A stretch of DNA of 53,005 bases from Chlamydiota bacterium (GTDB lineage: Bacteria; Chlamydiota; Chlamydiia; Chlamydiales; Parachlamydiaceae), in the NCBI GenBank assembly GCA_013286075.1, contig JABDGJ010000003.1, positions 1 through 53,005 on the forward strand, read 5' to 3'. Position numbers and translations under genes: made by a program. Every line of letters starts with the position of its first letter. The stretch's first letter is position 1. Below, piece by piece: positions 43,731 to 50,893 of the stretch. Below the pieces are notes generated by a model. It did no database searches. It was not told where the DNA came from and saw nothing but the letters and a program-made list of their open reading frames with translations.

Positions 43731-43898
43731 ATCTTGGTCTTTTTCCTCACACATTTCAGGGATTGAGGTGCTGGCACGGTCTAGTTGATTATGGACAGCA
43801 AAATTTTTAGAAATGGTCTCCAGCAGCTCGCTAACCCATGTAATGAAACGAATGGATTCTTGGTAAACGTTGAGCGTTTCATGACCGAACTGGGACAT
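43728..43898 (-). pseudogene. N-terminal fragment of a four-helix-bundle (S23/IVP-type) protein gene
   Basis: A 56-residue minus-strand frame starts at ATG 43898: MSQFGHETLNVYQESIRFIT, then WVSELLETISKNFAVHNQLD, RASTSIP, EMCEEKDQD and stop. The order F-x-H-E-x-L-x-V-Y, W-x-x-E-L-L and Q-L-D-R-A-S-x-S-I-P is the hallmark of the first two helices of four-helix-bundle proteins (the type in 23S rRNA intervening sequences; relatives serve as Avd in diversity-generating retroelements). Intact members continue N-I-A-E-G after SIP; here the frame falls straight into the hexamer repeat. It therefore lacks the second half and is a remnant. Upstream (43910-43956) lies a conserved repeat. Confidence 0.65.
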
Positions 43899-43909
43899 AA
43901 GAAATCAAG

Positions 43910-43956
43910 CTCTGATCATTTAAAGAAAAGCAAGATTAAGATTAAGTTCAATGCGT
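43910..43956 (-). repeat. Upstream repeat of the four-helix-bundle remnant (short version)
   Basis: The reverse complement equals 15715-15779 over both flanks but lacks 18 bases, exactly three hexamers. On the minus strand it lies 11 bases before the remnant's ATG, so it is the 5' flank of the element. Confidence 0.85.
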
Positions 43957-43976
43957 AACGAAATTTTTTTTCGTTA
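43956..43976. terminator. TAACGAAA hairpin with T5 loop (possible terminator)
   Basis: TAACGAAA (43956-43963) pairs perfectly with TTTCGTTA (43969-43976). It is about 110 bases downstream of the proS stop on the minus strand. There is no T-tract after the stem, so terminator function is doubtful. Confidence 0.3.
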
Positions 43977-44084
43977 TCTCATCACGCAAGATATGGGAGG
44001 ACTCAACCTCCTCCATTTTGAAGTGTATAGTGCGCCTTTCGAAATTAGCTCGTGAATGGCAATTTAGAAAATCCAAAACTCAGG

Positions 44085-45602
44085 TTAGTAGGATTTGGCG
44101 AAGATGGCATCTAGTGTGGCTTGTTTTCCTGTTACAATGCACTTGCCGGTTGTGCCGCTTTGTTGCAAGGGCAAGCACCGTATTGTTACTTTTAGTTGAT
44201 GCAAAAGTTCTTCTGTAGAAGGATCTCCACACCACTTGGCCAAAACAAATCCCCCATGAATTTCTGGTTTTTCTTCATTATTTGGAGTAAAAAAAGCACG
44301 CATTTCATCAAAAGTGGTGAGATTGTGATAGAGATGGGCATCTCGATAGGTTGTTGCTTGTGTGAAGTAATTTTTCTGCATCTCCTCCAATAGGAAACTC
44401 ACGTTTTTGACAAGATGAGGAATGGACATAGCTTCTTTTTCTCCGACAGGACGATCGCGCCGAGAGATCATAACCGATTGTGTTTCTATGTCGCGTGGGC
44501 CCACTTCAATACGGAGAGGAACTCCTTTTTTAATCCATTCCCAGTTCTTATCCCCTCCCCGTTTATCTCGCTTGTCAATATGGACAACAACCGATTGCTG
44601 GTGGTATTTTTGCTCTCGCAATTGTTTTGCTATTCCCTCCGCATAGTGAAGAACTTCGCTTTCCTGTTCCGCTTTTGGGATTATTGGAATAATGACAATA
44701 TGCTTTGGAGCTATTCGGGGAGGAAGACGCAATCCATCATCATCGCCATGACACATGATTAAACTTCCAATGAGGCGAGTTGTCATACCCCAGGATGTGG
44801 TGTAGGCATATTCCAATTGTCCTTCTTTGTTAGAAAAACGGATATTCGAAGCCTTGGCAAAATGTTGCCCCAAATAATGAGAAGTACAAGACTGGAGAGC
44901 TTTTCGGTCTTGCATCATCGCTTCTAAAGTATAAGTCGATTCGGCTCCTGGGAACCGCTCTCCTGGCGATTTTTCACCCATAATGACAGGAATCGCCAAT
45001 AAGTCTTCTACAATATATCGATAGACCTCAAGCATTCGCAATGTCTCCTGCATCGCTTCTTTTGCATCAACATGCGCTGTATGTCCTTCTTGCCAAAGAA
45101 ATTCGGTGGTGCGAAGGAAAATGCGGGGTCTCATTTCCCACCGAACGACATTTGCCCACTGGTTGATAAGCAGAGGCAAATCGCGATAAGATTTAATCCA
45201 TTGTGAAAAAGATTCTCCTATGATTGTCTCAGAAGTGGGGCGAACGATGAGGGGTTCTTCTAATTCCCCTACAGGAACGAGTTTGCCATTTTTTTCTTCT
45301 AACCGGTGATGAGTCACAACAGCACATTCTTTTGCAAATCCAGCCACATGCTTTGCCTCTTTTTCAAAGTAACTCAAGGGAATAAAAAGAGGAAAGTAGA
45401 CATTCTCATGCCCGGTTGCTTTAATGCAGTCATCAAGAGCTCGTTGGATATTTTCCCAAATTCCATATCCCCATGGTTTGATCACCATGCAACCTCGAAC
45501 AGCGGAATTTTCAGCCATGTCGGCTTCTTTAATGATCTGTTGGTACCATTCGGGGAAATCTTCTTCTCGAGAAGGACTAATTGCTTTCTTATTTTTGCTC
45601 AT
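44085..45602 (-). CDS. proS: Prolyl-tRNA synthetase, archaeal/eukaryotic-like type (ProS type 3)
   Basis: 505 residues from ATG 45602. Class II motifs: RPTSETIIGESFSQWIKSYRDLPLLINQW, RTTEFLWQEGHTAH and the HSVA-type region CHGDDDGLRLPPRIAP. There is no editing INS domain between motifs 2 and 3, and the C-terminus is the zinc-like extension WCGDPSTEE...IRCLPLQ...GKCIVTGKQ ending in FAKSY, with the terminal Tyr characteristic of type 3 enzymes. C. trachomatis ProS is, from memory, a 581-residue bacterial type 1 enzyme, so the type may differ inside the phylum. The ATG overlaps the yebC stop by 4 bases. An upstream start at 45698 would overlap yebC by 100 bases and is rejected. Confidence 0.95.
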   Translation of the reverse strand: MSKNKKAISPSREEDFPEWYQQIIKEADMAENSAVRGCMVIKPWGYGIWENIQRALDDCIKATGHENVYFPLFIPLSYFEKEAKHVAGFAKECAVVTHHRLEEKNGKLVPVGELEEPLIVRPTSETIIGESFSQWIKSYRDLPLLINQWANVVRWEMRPRIFLRTTEFLWQEGHTAHVDAKEAMQETLRMLEVYRYIVEDLLAIPVIMGEKSPGERFPGAESTYTLEAMMQDRKALQSCTSHYLGQHFAKASNIRFSNKEGQLEYAYTTSWGMTTRLIGSLIMCHGDDDGLRLPPRIAPKHIVIIPIIPKAEQESEVLHYAEGIAKQLREQKYHQQSVVVHIDKRDKRGGDKNWEWIKKGVPLRIEVGPRDIETQSVMISRRDRPVGEKEAMSIPHLVKNVSFLLEEMQKNYFTQATTYRDAHLYHNLTTFDEMRAFFTPNNEEKPEIHGGFVLAKWCGDPSTEELLHQLKVTIRCLPLQQSGTTGKCIVTGKQATLDAIFAKSY

Positions 45603-46318
45603 TCGATTCTCATGTTGTGGTATACGGCATCGACATCTTCTAATTCTTCGATCCAATCGATCAATGCAAGATTTTCTTTCATTGCTTCGGAATCGCATTC
45701 AATCGTGATTTTAGGAATCATTTCCAATTCTGCTGATTCTGGAGTGAAACCGGTCTGTTGAAGAGCATCCCGCACTTCATAAAGATGAGCAGGGTCTGTG
45801 ATAATAAAATAGTGTTCATCTCCCACATCTATATCTTCCGCACCAGCCTCCAACGATGCCAAAAAAAGAGGATCTTCTTCTATTCCGTTCTTAAGGATTT
45901 GGATAATCCCTTTGCGGTCAAAATTGAATGCAACAGATCCAGGAGTGGCAATGGTACCTCCTCTTTTATTAGTGGCAATCCGCATTTCGGAGGAAATGCG
46001 ATTTTTATTGTCAGTCATCACGTCGACAATAATTCCGACTCCTTGATATCCATAGAGTTCATAGGTTATCTCGTGGTAATCGCCTTGATCAGCACTCGAA
46101 GCTTTATGGATATTTCTTTCAATATTCTCAGAAGGCATATTGGCGAGTCGTGCCTTTTGCAAAGCCAATCGCAAACGAGAATTAGATTTTGGATCAGGTC
46201 CTCCCAATTTAACAGAACTAATGATTTCTTTTGCGACACGAGAAAAGATCTTTCCCTTTTTGAGATCAGCTTTTCCTTTTCGATGTTTGATATTTGCCCA
46301 CTTGCTATGCCCTGCCAT
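45599..46318 (-). CDS. yebC: YebC/TACO1 family protein
   Basis: 239 residues. N-terminus MAGHSKWANIKHRKGKADLK is diagnostic, followed by IFSRVAKEIISSVKLGGPDP and the acidic C-terminal domain. Family members help ribosomes through proline-rich stretches or act in transcription control. It overlaps proS by 4 bases and lies 9 bases from the SprT-like gene. Adjacency to proS is interesting given the reported role of YebC-type factors in translating proline-rich stretches, but may be chance. Confidence 0.96.
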   Translation of the reverse strand: MAGHSKWANIKHRKGKADLKKGKIFSRVAKEIISSVKLGGPDPKSNSRLRLALQKARLANMPSENIERNIHKASSADQGDYHEITYELYGYQGVGIIVDVMTDNKNRISSEMRIATNKRGGTIATPGSVAFNFDRKGIIQILKNGIEEDPLFLASLEAGAEDIDVGDEHYFIITDPAHLYEVRDALQQTGFTPESAELEMIPKITIECDSEAMKENLALIDWIEELEDVDAVYHNMRIE

Positions 46319-46327
46319 TAGCCCTCT

Positions 46328-47029
46328 TTAATAGTCCGCATTAAATAGGTCTTCTTGGTGATCTTTTAGCCATTTCTGTGCTTCGCGATAATAAGGAAAT
46401 TTTTTCTCTCTGAGCTTGAATTCTTTGCTGTGAATGTGCTTTTGTCCCTTTTCATCAACGTAAGTGGGACATACGTAATGAAGCATTTCGTGATAAATTA
46501 CATAAGCCACAAAATAAGGAGGAAAATAGCGGTGATCTAACATTCGATTGATTTTAATCAGCCGGAGAGAATCATGGAACAATCCAAATGTCAGCCTTTG
46601 GGCGCCACTTCTTTTTCTGTGAGTCCCAAACCAAGTAATATGCAACTCTAGAGCCCCTTGAAAGTATTCTTCATTTAAATCGTCATATATTTTTTGTAAA
46701 TCATAGATCTTCCCTTTTGTATCAAGAGAAGAAAGATCGAGCTCATGCGAATAATCGAGCTTTTGCAAATTGTGTTCAATATAAGCCTTAATATTTGGGG
46801 CTAATTTTTTATGTTTTCCTTTCAAATAGCACACCAGCTCTTGCATGACGTTTTGAGGAGCTCGCAAAAACATCCTATGTAAGGAAGCTTTCGTACAATC
46901 GGGTTCCCATTTTACACTCAACATTGTAGATCGGTTATCATTAATTTTTAATTGAATTTTTTTTCCAATTCGACCTTCGAGCTCTTGCTGAAATGTCAAT
47001 GTTTTTTTTGCATCTATATCGTACAACAT
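46328..47029 (-). CDS. SprT-like zinc metalloprotease-domain protein
   Basis: 233 residues. The centre carries VIYHEMLHYV (HExxH), preceded by LNEEYFQGALELHITWFG and LIKINRMLDHRYFPPYFV, the arrangement of the SprT/SPRTN zincin domain; a downstream His (HSKEFKLREKKF) is the third ligand. The first ~110 residues are not recognised and are basic. Bacterial members are mostly uncharacterised, while SPRTN cleaves DNA-protein crosslinks. It shares one base with the GNAT stop (TAATG). Confidence 0.88.
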   Translation of the reverse strand: MLYDIDAKKTLTFQQELEGRIGKKIQLKINDNRSTMLSVKWEPDCTKASLHRMFLRAPQNVMQELVCYLKGKHKKLAPNIKAYIEHNLQKLDYSHELDLSSLDTKGKIYDLQKIYDDLNEEYFQGALELHITWFGTHRKRSGAQRLTFGLFHDSLRLIKINRMLDHRYFPPYFVAYVIYHEMLHYVCPTYVDEKGQKHIHSKEFKLREKKFPYYREAQKWLKDHQEDLFNADY

Positions 47030-47553
47030 TAAAGAATTCTCTCCATAAAAATACGTGTTTCAAATGTAGCATCTTGTGTTTTTGGATCTTTTGCTTTCAT
47101 CCATCCTTCTTGACGACCAAATTCCTTAAATCCAAATCGTTCATAAAAACGGACAGCAGGATTTGCTCCACATACCTGCAAATGCAGCAAATCAATCTTA
47201 AATTTTTCCTTTGCTAAATGCATTAAACTGCTCATCAACTGGGTTCCAATCCCAGTATTGCGCTCTTCATGATTCACAATAATTCCAAACTCACATTGGT
47301 GGGCTAGCCTTCGATAAGGTTGTAAATAGAGTGTGGCAATTCCACAAGGAACACCATCCTTCACAATCGTTAAACTACATTTATATCGATAGAAAGCAAT
47401 CCATCGCATCACTGCATCATCTACTTCTATTTCGTCTTCCATTGGAAACCATAAAGAGGCGGTTGGATGGTGTAACCAATTTTTCAAATACTTTGCATCT
47501 TCTATCTCCGTGTATCGAATCTCTACTCCTGGAACTACCGATTCTTGACTCAT
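47029..47553 (-). CDS. GNAT family N-acetyltransferase
   Basis: 174 residues. Acetyl-CoA binding motif A is visible in EERNTGIGTQLMSSLMHLAKEKF, followed by motif B with LQVCGANPAVRFYERFGFKEFGRQEGWMK. It is similar in build to RimJ/PhnO-type acetyltransferases; the substrate is unknown. It overlaps prfB by 4 bases (ATGA) and touches the SprT-like gene, so the cluster is translationally coupled. Confidence 0.9.
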   Translation of the reverse strand: MSQESVVPGVEIRYTEIEDAKYLKNWLHHPTASLWFPMEDEIEVDDAVMRWIAFYRYKCSLTIVKDGVPCGIATLYLQPYRRLAHQCEFGIIVNHEERNTGIGTQLMSSLMHLAKEKFKIDLLHLQVCGANPAVRFYERFGFKEFGRQEGWMKAKDPKTQDATFETRIFMERIL

Positions 47554-48648
47554 GAGCTAAACTCCTTCAAATATGCGTTGACGAATTCATCAATTTCACC
47601 ATCCATAATTCCTTGAATATTAGATGACTTTAGCTTAGTTCGAGTATCAGTTACAAGGGTATAGGGCTGGAAAACATAGTTTCGAATTTGATTTCCCCAA
47701 GCAATTTCTTTTTTTTCTCCCTGCAATTGATCGAGCTTTTTTTCTCGCTCCAGTACTTCTAATTCATACAACTTGGATCGCAACATTTTAAAACAAGTTT
47801 CTTTGTTTTGCAGTTGGCTTCTCTGGTTTTGACAAGACACCACAATTCCTGTAGCTAAATGTGTGATTCGGACCGCCGAATCTGTTTTATTGACATGCTG
47901 CCCCCCAGCACCCGATGATCGAAACGTGTCAATGCGTATGTCTTCTGGGCGGATATCAATGGCAATATCATCAGTAATTTCTGGCACTACATCGATAGAA
48001 GCAAAACTCGTATGCCTTTTGGCATTGCTATCAAAGGGAGAAATTCGAACGAGCCGATGGACCCCTTTTTCCGCTTTTGCGTACCCATAGGCAAAATTTC
48101 CTTGGAACTTTATGGTAACGCTTTTGAGGCCAGCAACTTCTCCTTCGACATAATCAACCATCTCTACCTTCCACCCACGCTTAGCGCCCCATCGTTGGTA
48201 CATTCGAGAAAGCATCTGGGCCCAATCGCAGGCTTCCGTTCCCCCAGCTCCAGCATTAATGGAAAGATAACAATCCTTGCTATCCATCTCCCCAGACAAC
48301 ATTCTCCGAACTTCTAGTTCTTCCAATTCTTTATCAATTCGAGAAAGGTCTGTGAGCAATTCTGTAAGAAGCTTTTCCTCTTGGTATTCGTACGCTTCTG
48401 GAAGAAGGTCTCGAATATCTTCAAAGCTCCTTTTCAACTCCTGGTAAGGAGCTGTCCAAATTTTGATCTGATTCATTTCACTAATGATTTCTTGTGCATG
48501 GGCAGATTCAGACCAGAAATTTGGTTCTTCCATTAAGGCTTCCAATTCCTTAATCCGAGCTTCTTTTATTCCTAAGTCAAAGATACCTCTGCATGTGCAA
48601 TAAACGTTCTTGGATTTGGTTTATTCGACCTTGTGTTTCATCATTCAT
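47550..48648 (-). CDS. prfB: Peptide chain release factor 2, with programmed +1 frameshift
   Basis: The gene starts at ATG 48648 (GAGGAG 6 bases upstream), encodes 23 residues (MNDETQGRINQIQERLLHMQ, RYL), meets an in-frame TGA at 48577-48579 and continues in the +1 frame from GAC to give 365 residues, the E. coli RF2 length. GGQ motif SSGAGGQHVNKTDSAVR and codon-recognition SPF (RISPFDSNAK) are present. RF2 reads UGA and UAA, and low RF2 favours the frameshift, so the gene regulates itself. The apparent start near 48545 is only the end of the second frame. First gene of the prfB-GNAT-SprT-yebC-proS run. Confidence 0.97.
48576..48588 (-). promoter_or_regulatory. prfB programmed frameshift site (AGGTATCTTTGAC)
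   Basis: AGG-TAT-CTT-TGA-C: a Shine-Dalgarno-like AGG, the slippery CTT and the UGA followed by C match the E. coli prfB site apart from a shorter internal Shine-Dalgarno. Confidence 0.95.
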
Positions 48649-48808
48649 AGCCACTCCTCAGCGCTAATTTGACAACTAAAATACACTACTCTCCAAATTC
48701 ATAAAAGTCAAAAAATGACGAGGTTTATAGGTGATAAATATTTTTTTAATGTATTTACAAAATCTTAAACCAAACAAAACTATATATTAATATTAATAAC
48801 CATATATT

Positions 48809-48829
48809 ATGATATAATGATTATATCAT
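48809..48829. promoter_or_regulatory. 21-bp perfect palindrome overlapping a TATAAT box before the SopB-like gene
   Basis: ATGATATAAT-G-ATTATATCAT is a perfect inverted repeat centred on G48819 and ends 11 bases before the start codon. It contains TATAAT (48813-48818) as a possible -10 box. It could be an operator; in DNA this AT-rich, palindromes of this length also occur by chance less rarely. Confidence 0.4.
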
Positions 48830-48840
48830 TTTAGGTAATT

Positions 48841-50781
48841 ATGTATAACAATATTTATAACGCCCAGTCCGCTCTTAGTCGTGCGAATAATCACGTAGAA
48901 TATGCATACGAGACTATCAATGATTTTTATAATCAAAAGTATGATCTTATTCTAAAAAACGAATTATTAAATAGTATTAAAGAAGATCATCGTCAGGTAT
49001 TAAACGAACTATCAATTGAAAATCTAACGTCAAACAAAGAAAAAATTTATACTATAATTACCAATTTTTTTTGCAATTGTTTTGGAATACACCGCGATAT
49101 AAATGAAGGAAGAGTAGGGAAAGATCAAATTACGACACTGAAAAAACGAAAAAAGGAAATGGTCAAAAAAAATATTAAATTTATTCAAAAACTGCATATC
49201 GATGCCTTGACTCAACTTGCGAAAAAAAACATGGAGAAACAACAGAAAACCTATGCGGAAAAAGATTGGGAAAAGAGCATAAAAAAGTATGTCTATTTTT
49301 ATCATAGCTCTAGCAAATATGAGAAAATCGGAGGATTGGTTTTTAAAATATTTGCTTCACGAGAGCAAAGAGAGCTGCTTGTCCATCTTCACGAAACTTA
49401 TGAAAGCATGGCAGCTAATGAGATTTCCCCAGCCCTCAGCTATAAAGTTGCTAAAGGGCAGCACAAACAATTGGTCGGACGCTCTCAATCGGAAGAAATT
49501 CGTACAATAAACATAGCCCCCATTAAAATCGAAAACGACAATCCAAATCGAGAAATTTCTGTTACTAGCAAACTCGTTCCTTTAAACCAAGATTTCGATA
49601 AAGATCTCGAGATAGGTTCTACTACCTTCGGCACAGAATTTGGAAATACAGGTATTTCCAGTTTGGATCGTACGACAAATCATTTAGTCAATGCCTGGAA
49701 ATCTTCTTTATTAGATGAAGGTGGAGAAAATGAATATACGGCAGCTTTTCGAACGGGAAGTCTTGGAAAAACGACAAAGAGAGGAACAAAACTAGAGAGA
49801 AATACTTATTCTCAGAAGGCAGCATACGAACTTATGCAAGCTGTCGCTTTGAATGAATTGGCAAATCAAGGTATTACTTTGGAAGAGGCTTGCAATTCTG
49901 GAAAGACTTTTGTTCTCAATCTCAATTCAGTTAGTTTAGTTACACCAGATGATTTCCGACATTTTGTTGTCCAATACTTAGGTTCAGAAAAATTAAATGA
50001 CGAATGGCAAATTCAGCAAGACCAGAGAGAAGCCTTTTGGACCATGAAAGGACTTACGAACATAGATTTTGGCAATAACCTAAAATTACAAGTAGATGTA
50101 AGAATCAATAGCTTTACCACAGGCGTAAACAATTATTCAAAAAATCATAGGTTTGGTCTTACCAATCAACACGCCCATAATATCACCGCAATTGAAACAC
50201 TCATGGATCAGGTGAAATTATTGAAACAACAGATGCATGAGTTTGTACTAGATACAGATCCAGGAAGCACAATGGGGAAAATTGAAAATGACATTGATAC
50301 ATTATGCGAAGACATCCAATCTTTAGGAAGATCAAAAGGAGACTATCTAAAAACGGGTAATCAATATGAATTAGGAGCGAAAATTCTTTTACTCACAAGC
50401 ACCATGAATCATGCAACAAAATTGATAAATAAATATATCCCCGATTCAAGCGAAAAAATTCCTGGATATACAAACCATTTCAATTGTTGGAGCGGAAAAG
50501 ACCGATCAGGAGTGATGGACGCTGTCTGGAAAACGACGGCTACGATGTATCAAATCCACGGAAGACATATTACCCATACCGAATACATGGAAAGCGAAGA
50601 GTTTCGTGGGGAATTTGTTACTATTCTAGTGCAATTCCTCTTAGACCAAGGGAATATCGGTATCACTGAATTGAATACCGGTATTATCGGGTATAAAGTG
50701 GGAAAAGAAGCACAAATATTTGGATTGCCGTTAGATGATTTATTAAACGTGCAAGGCTTTTCTCGATTAAGCTCTTCCTAG
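48841..50781 (+). CDS. SopB/IpgD-like inositol phosphate phosphatase, candidate type III effector
   Basis: 646 residues. The catalytic CX5R motif is C549-W-S-G-K-D-R555 in FNCWSGKDRSGVMDAVW, closely matching the NCKSGKDRTGMQDAE motif of Salmonella SopB and Shigella IpgD. The upstream SopB motif is also present in weaker form: FTTGVNNYSKNHRFGL (G428-V429-N430), where SopB has a GVNE-type motif. RTGSLGKT (from 304) resembles another conserved patch. These enzymes dephosphorylate PI(4,5)P2 and inositol phosphates in host cells, altering membranes and survival signalling. There is no signal peptide. The first 250 residues are helical, charged and unassigned, perhaps secretion and chaperone-binding parts. 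No chaperone gene adjoins. The upstream DNA is AT-rich with a palindrome, and the TAG stop is part of a TAGGGCGTG repeat. Catalytic-motif match is strong; effector status is inference. Confidence 0.8.
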   Translation: MYNNIYNAQSALSRANNHVEYAYETINDFYNQKYDLILKNELLNSIKEDHRQVLNELSIENLTSNKEKIYTIITNFFCNCFGIHRDINEGRVGKDQITTLKKRKKEMVKKNIKFIQKLHIDALTQLAKKNMEKQQKTYAEKDWEKSIKKYVYFYHSSSKYEKIGGLVFKIFASREQRELLVHLHETYESMAANEISPALSYKVAKGQHKQLVGRSQSEEIRTINIAPIKIENDNPNREISVTSKLVPLNQDFDKDLEIGSTTFGTEFGNTGISSLDRTTNHLVNAWKSSLLDEGGENEYTAAFRTGSLGKTTKRGTKLERNTYSQKAAYELMQAVALNELANQGITLEEACNSGKTFVLNLNSVSLVTPDDFRHFVVQYLGSEKLNDEWQIQQDQREAFWTMKGLTNIDFGNNLKLQVDVRINSFTTGVNNYSKNHRFGLTNQHAHNITAIETLMDQVKLLKQQMHEFVLDTDPGSTMGKIENDIDTLCEDIQSLGRSKGDYLKTGNQYELGAKILLLTSTMNHATKLINKYIPDSSEKIPGYTNHFNCWSGKDRSGVMDAVWKTTATMYQIHGRHITHTEYMESEEFRGEFVTILVQFLLDQGNIGITELNTGIIGYKVGKEAQIFGLPLDDLLNVQGFSRLSSS

Positions 50782-50788
50782 GGCGTGA
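50779..50788 (+). repeat. TAGGGCGTGA end; supplies the SopB-like stop codon
   Basis: CTAGGGCGTG starts with the TAG stop of the SopB-like gene, as in the repeats at 3515-3517 and 12863-12865. Only about 10 bases are recognisable here. Confidence 0.5.
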
Positions 50789-50893
50789 GCGGGTCTCATT
50801 TTCCCATTTTTCAAGACAAATATTCCTCTTTACTCTATTATACGTCTATGATGTTCCATCAGAAGCACTTAAAAGCGTGCTCAAGGTCCAATT

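Larger units (their letters stand above)
43534..44084. other. 551-bp stretch without an intact gene; repeats and a gene remnant
   Basis: It contains the hexamer repeat 43689-43730, a four-helix-bundle gene remnant (43728-43898), its upstream repeat (43910-43956) and a small hairpin (43956-43976). A GGAGG/CCTCC hairpin lies near 43995-44010. The first 150 bases hold only a 58-codon frame of unknown meaning. Confidence 0.75.

Noticed and set aside
45603..45698. N-terminal extension of ProS from 45698
   Set aside because: It is the antiparallel-frame overlap with yebC; Arg/Cys-rich residues are unlike any ProS and the ATG at 45602 gives a 4-base overlap.
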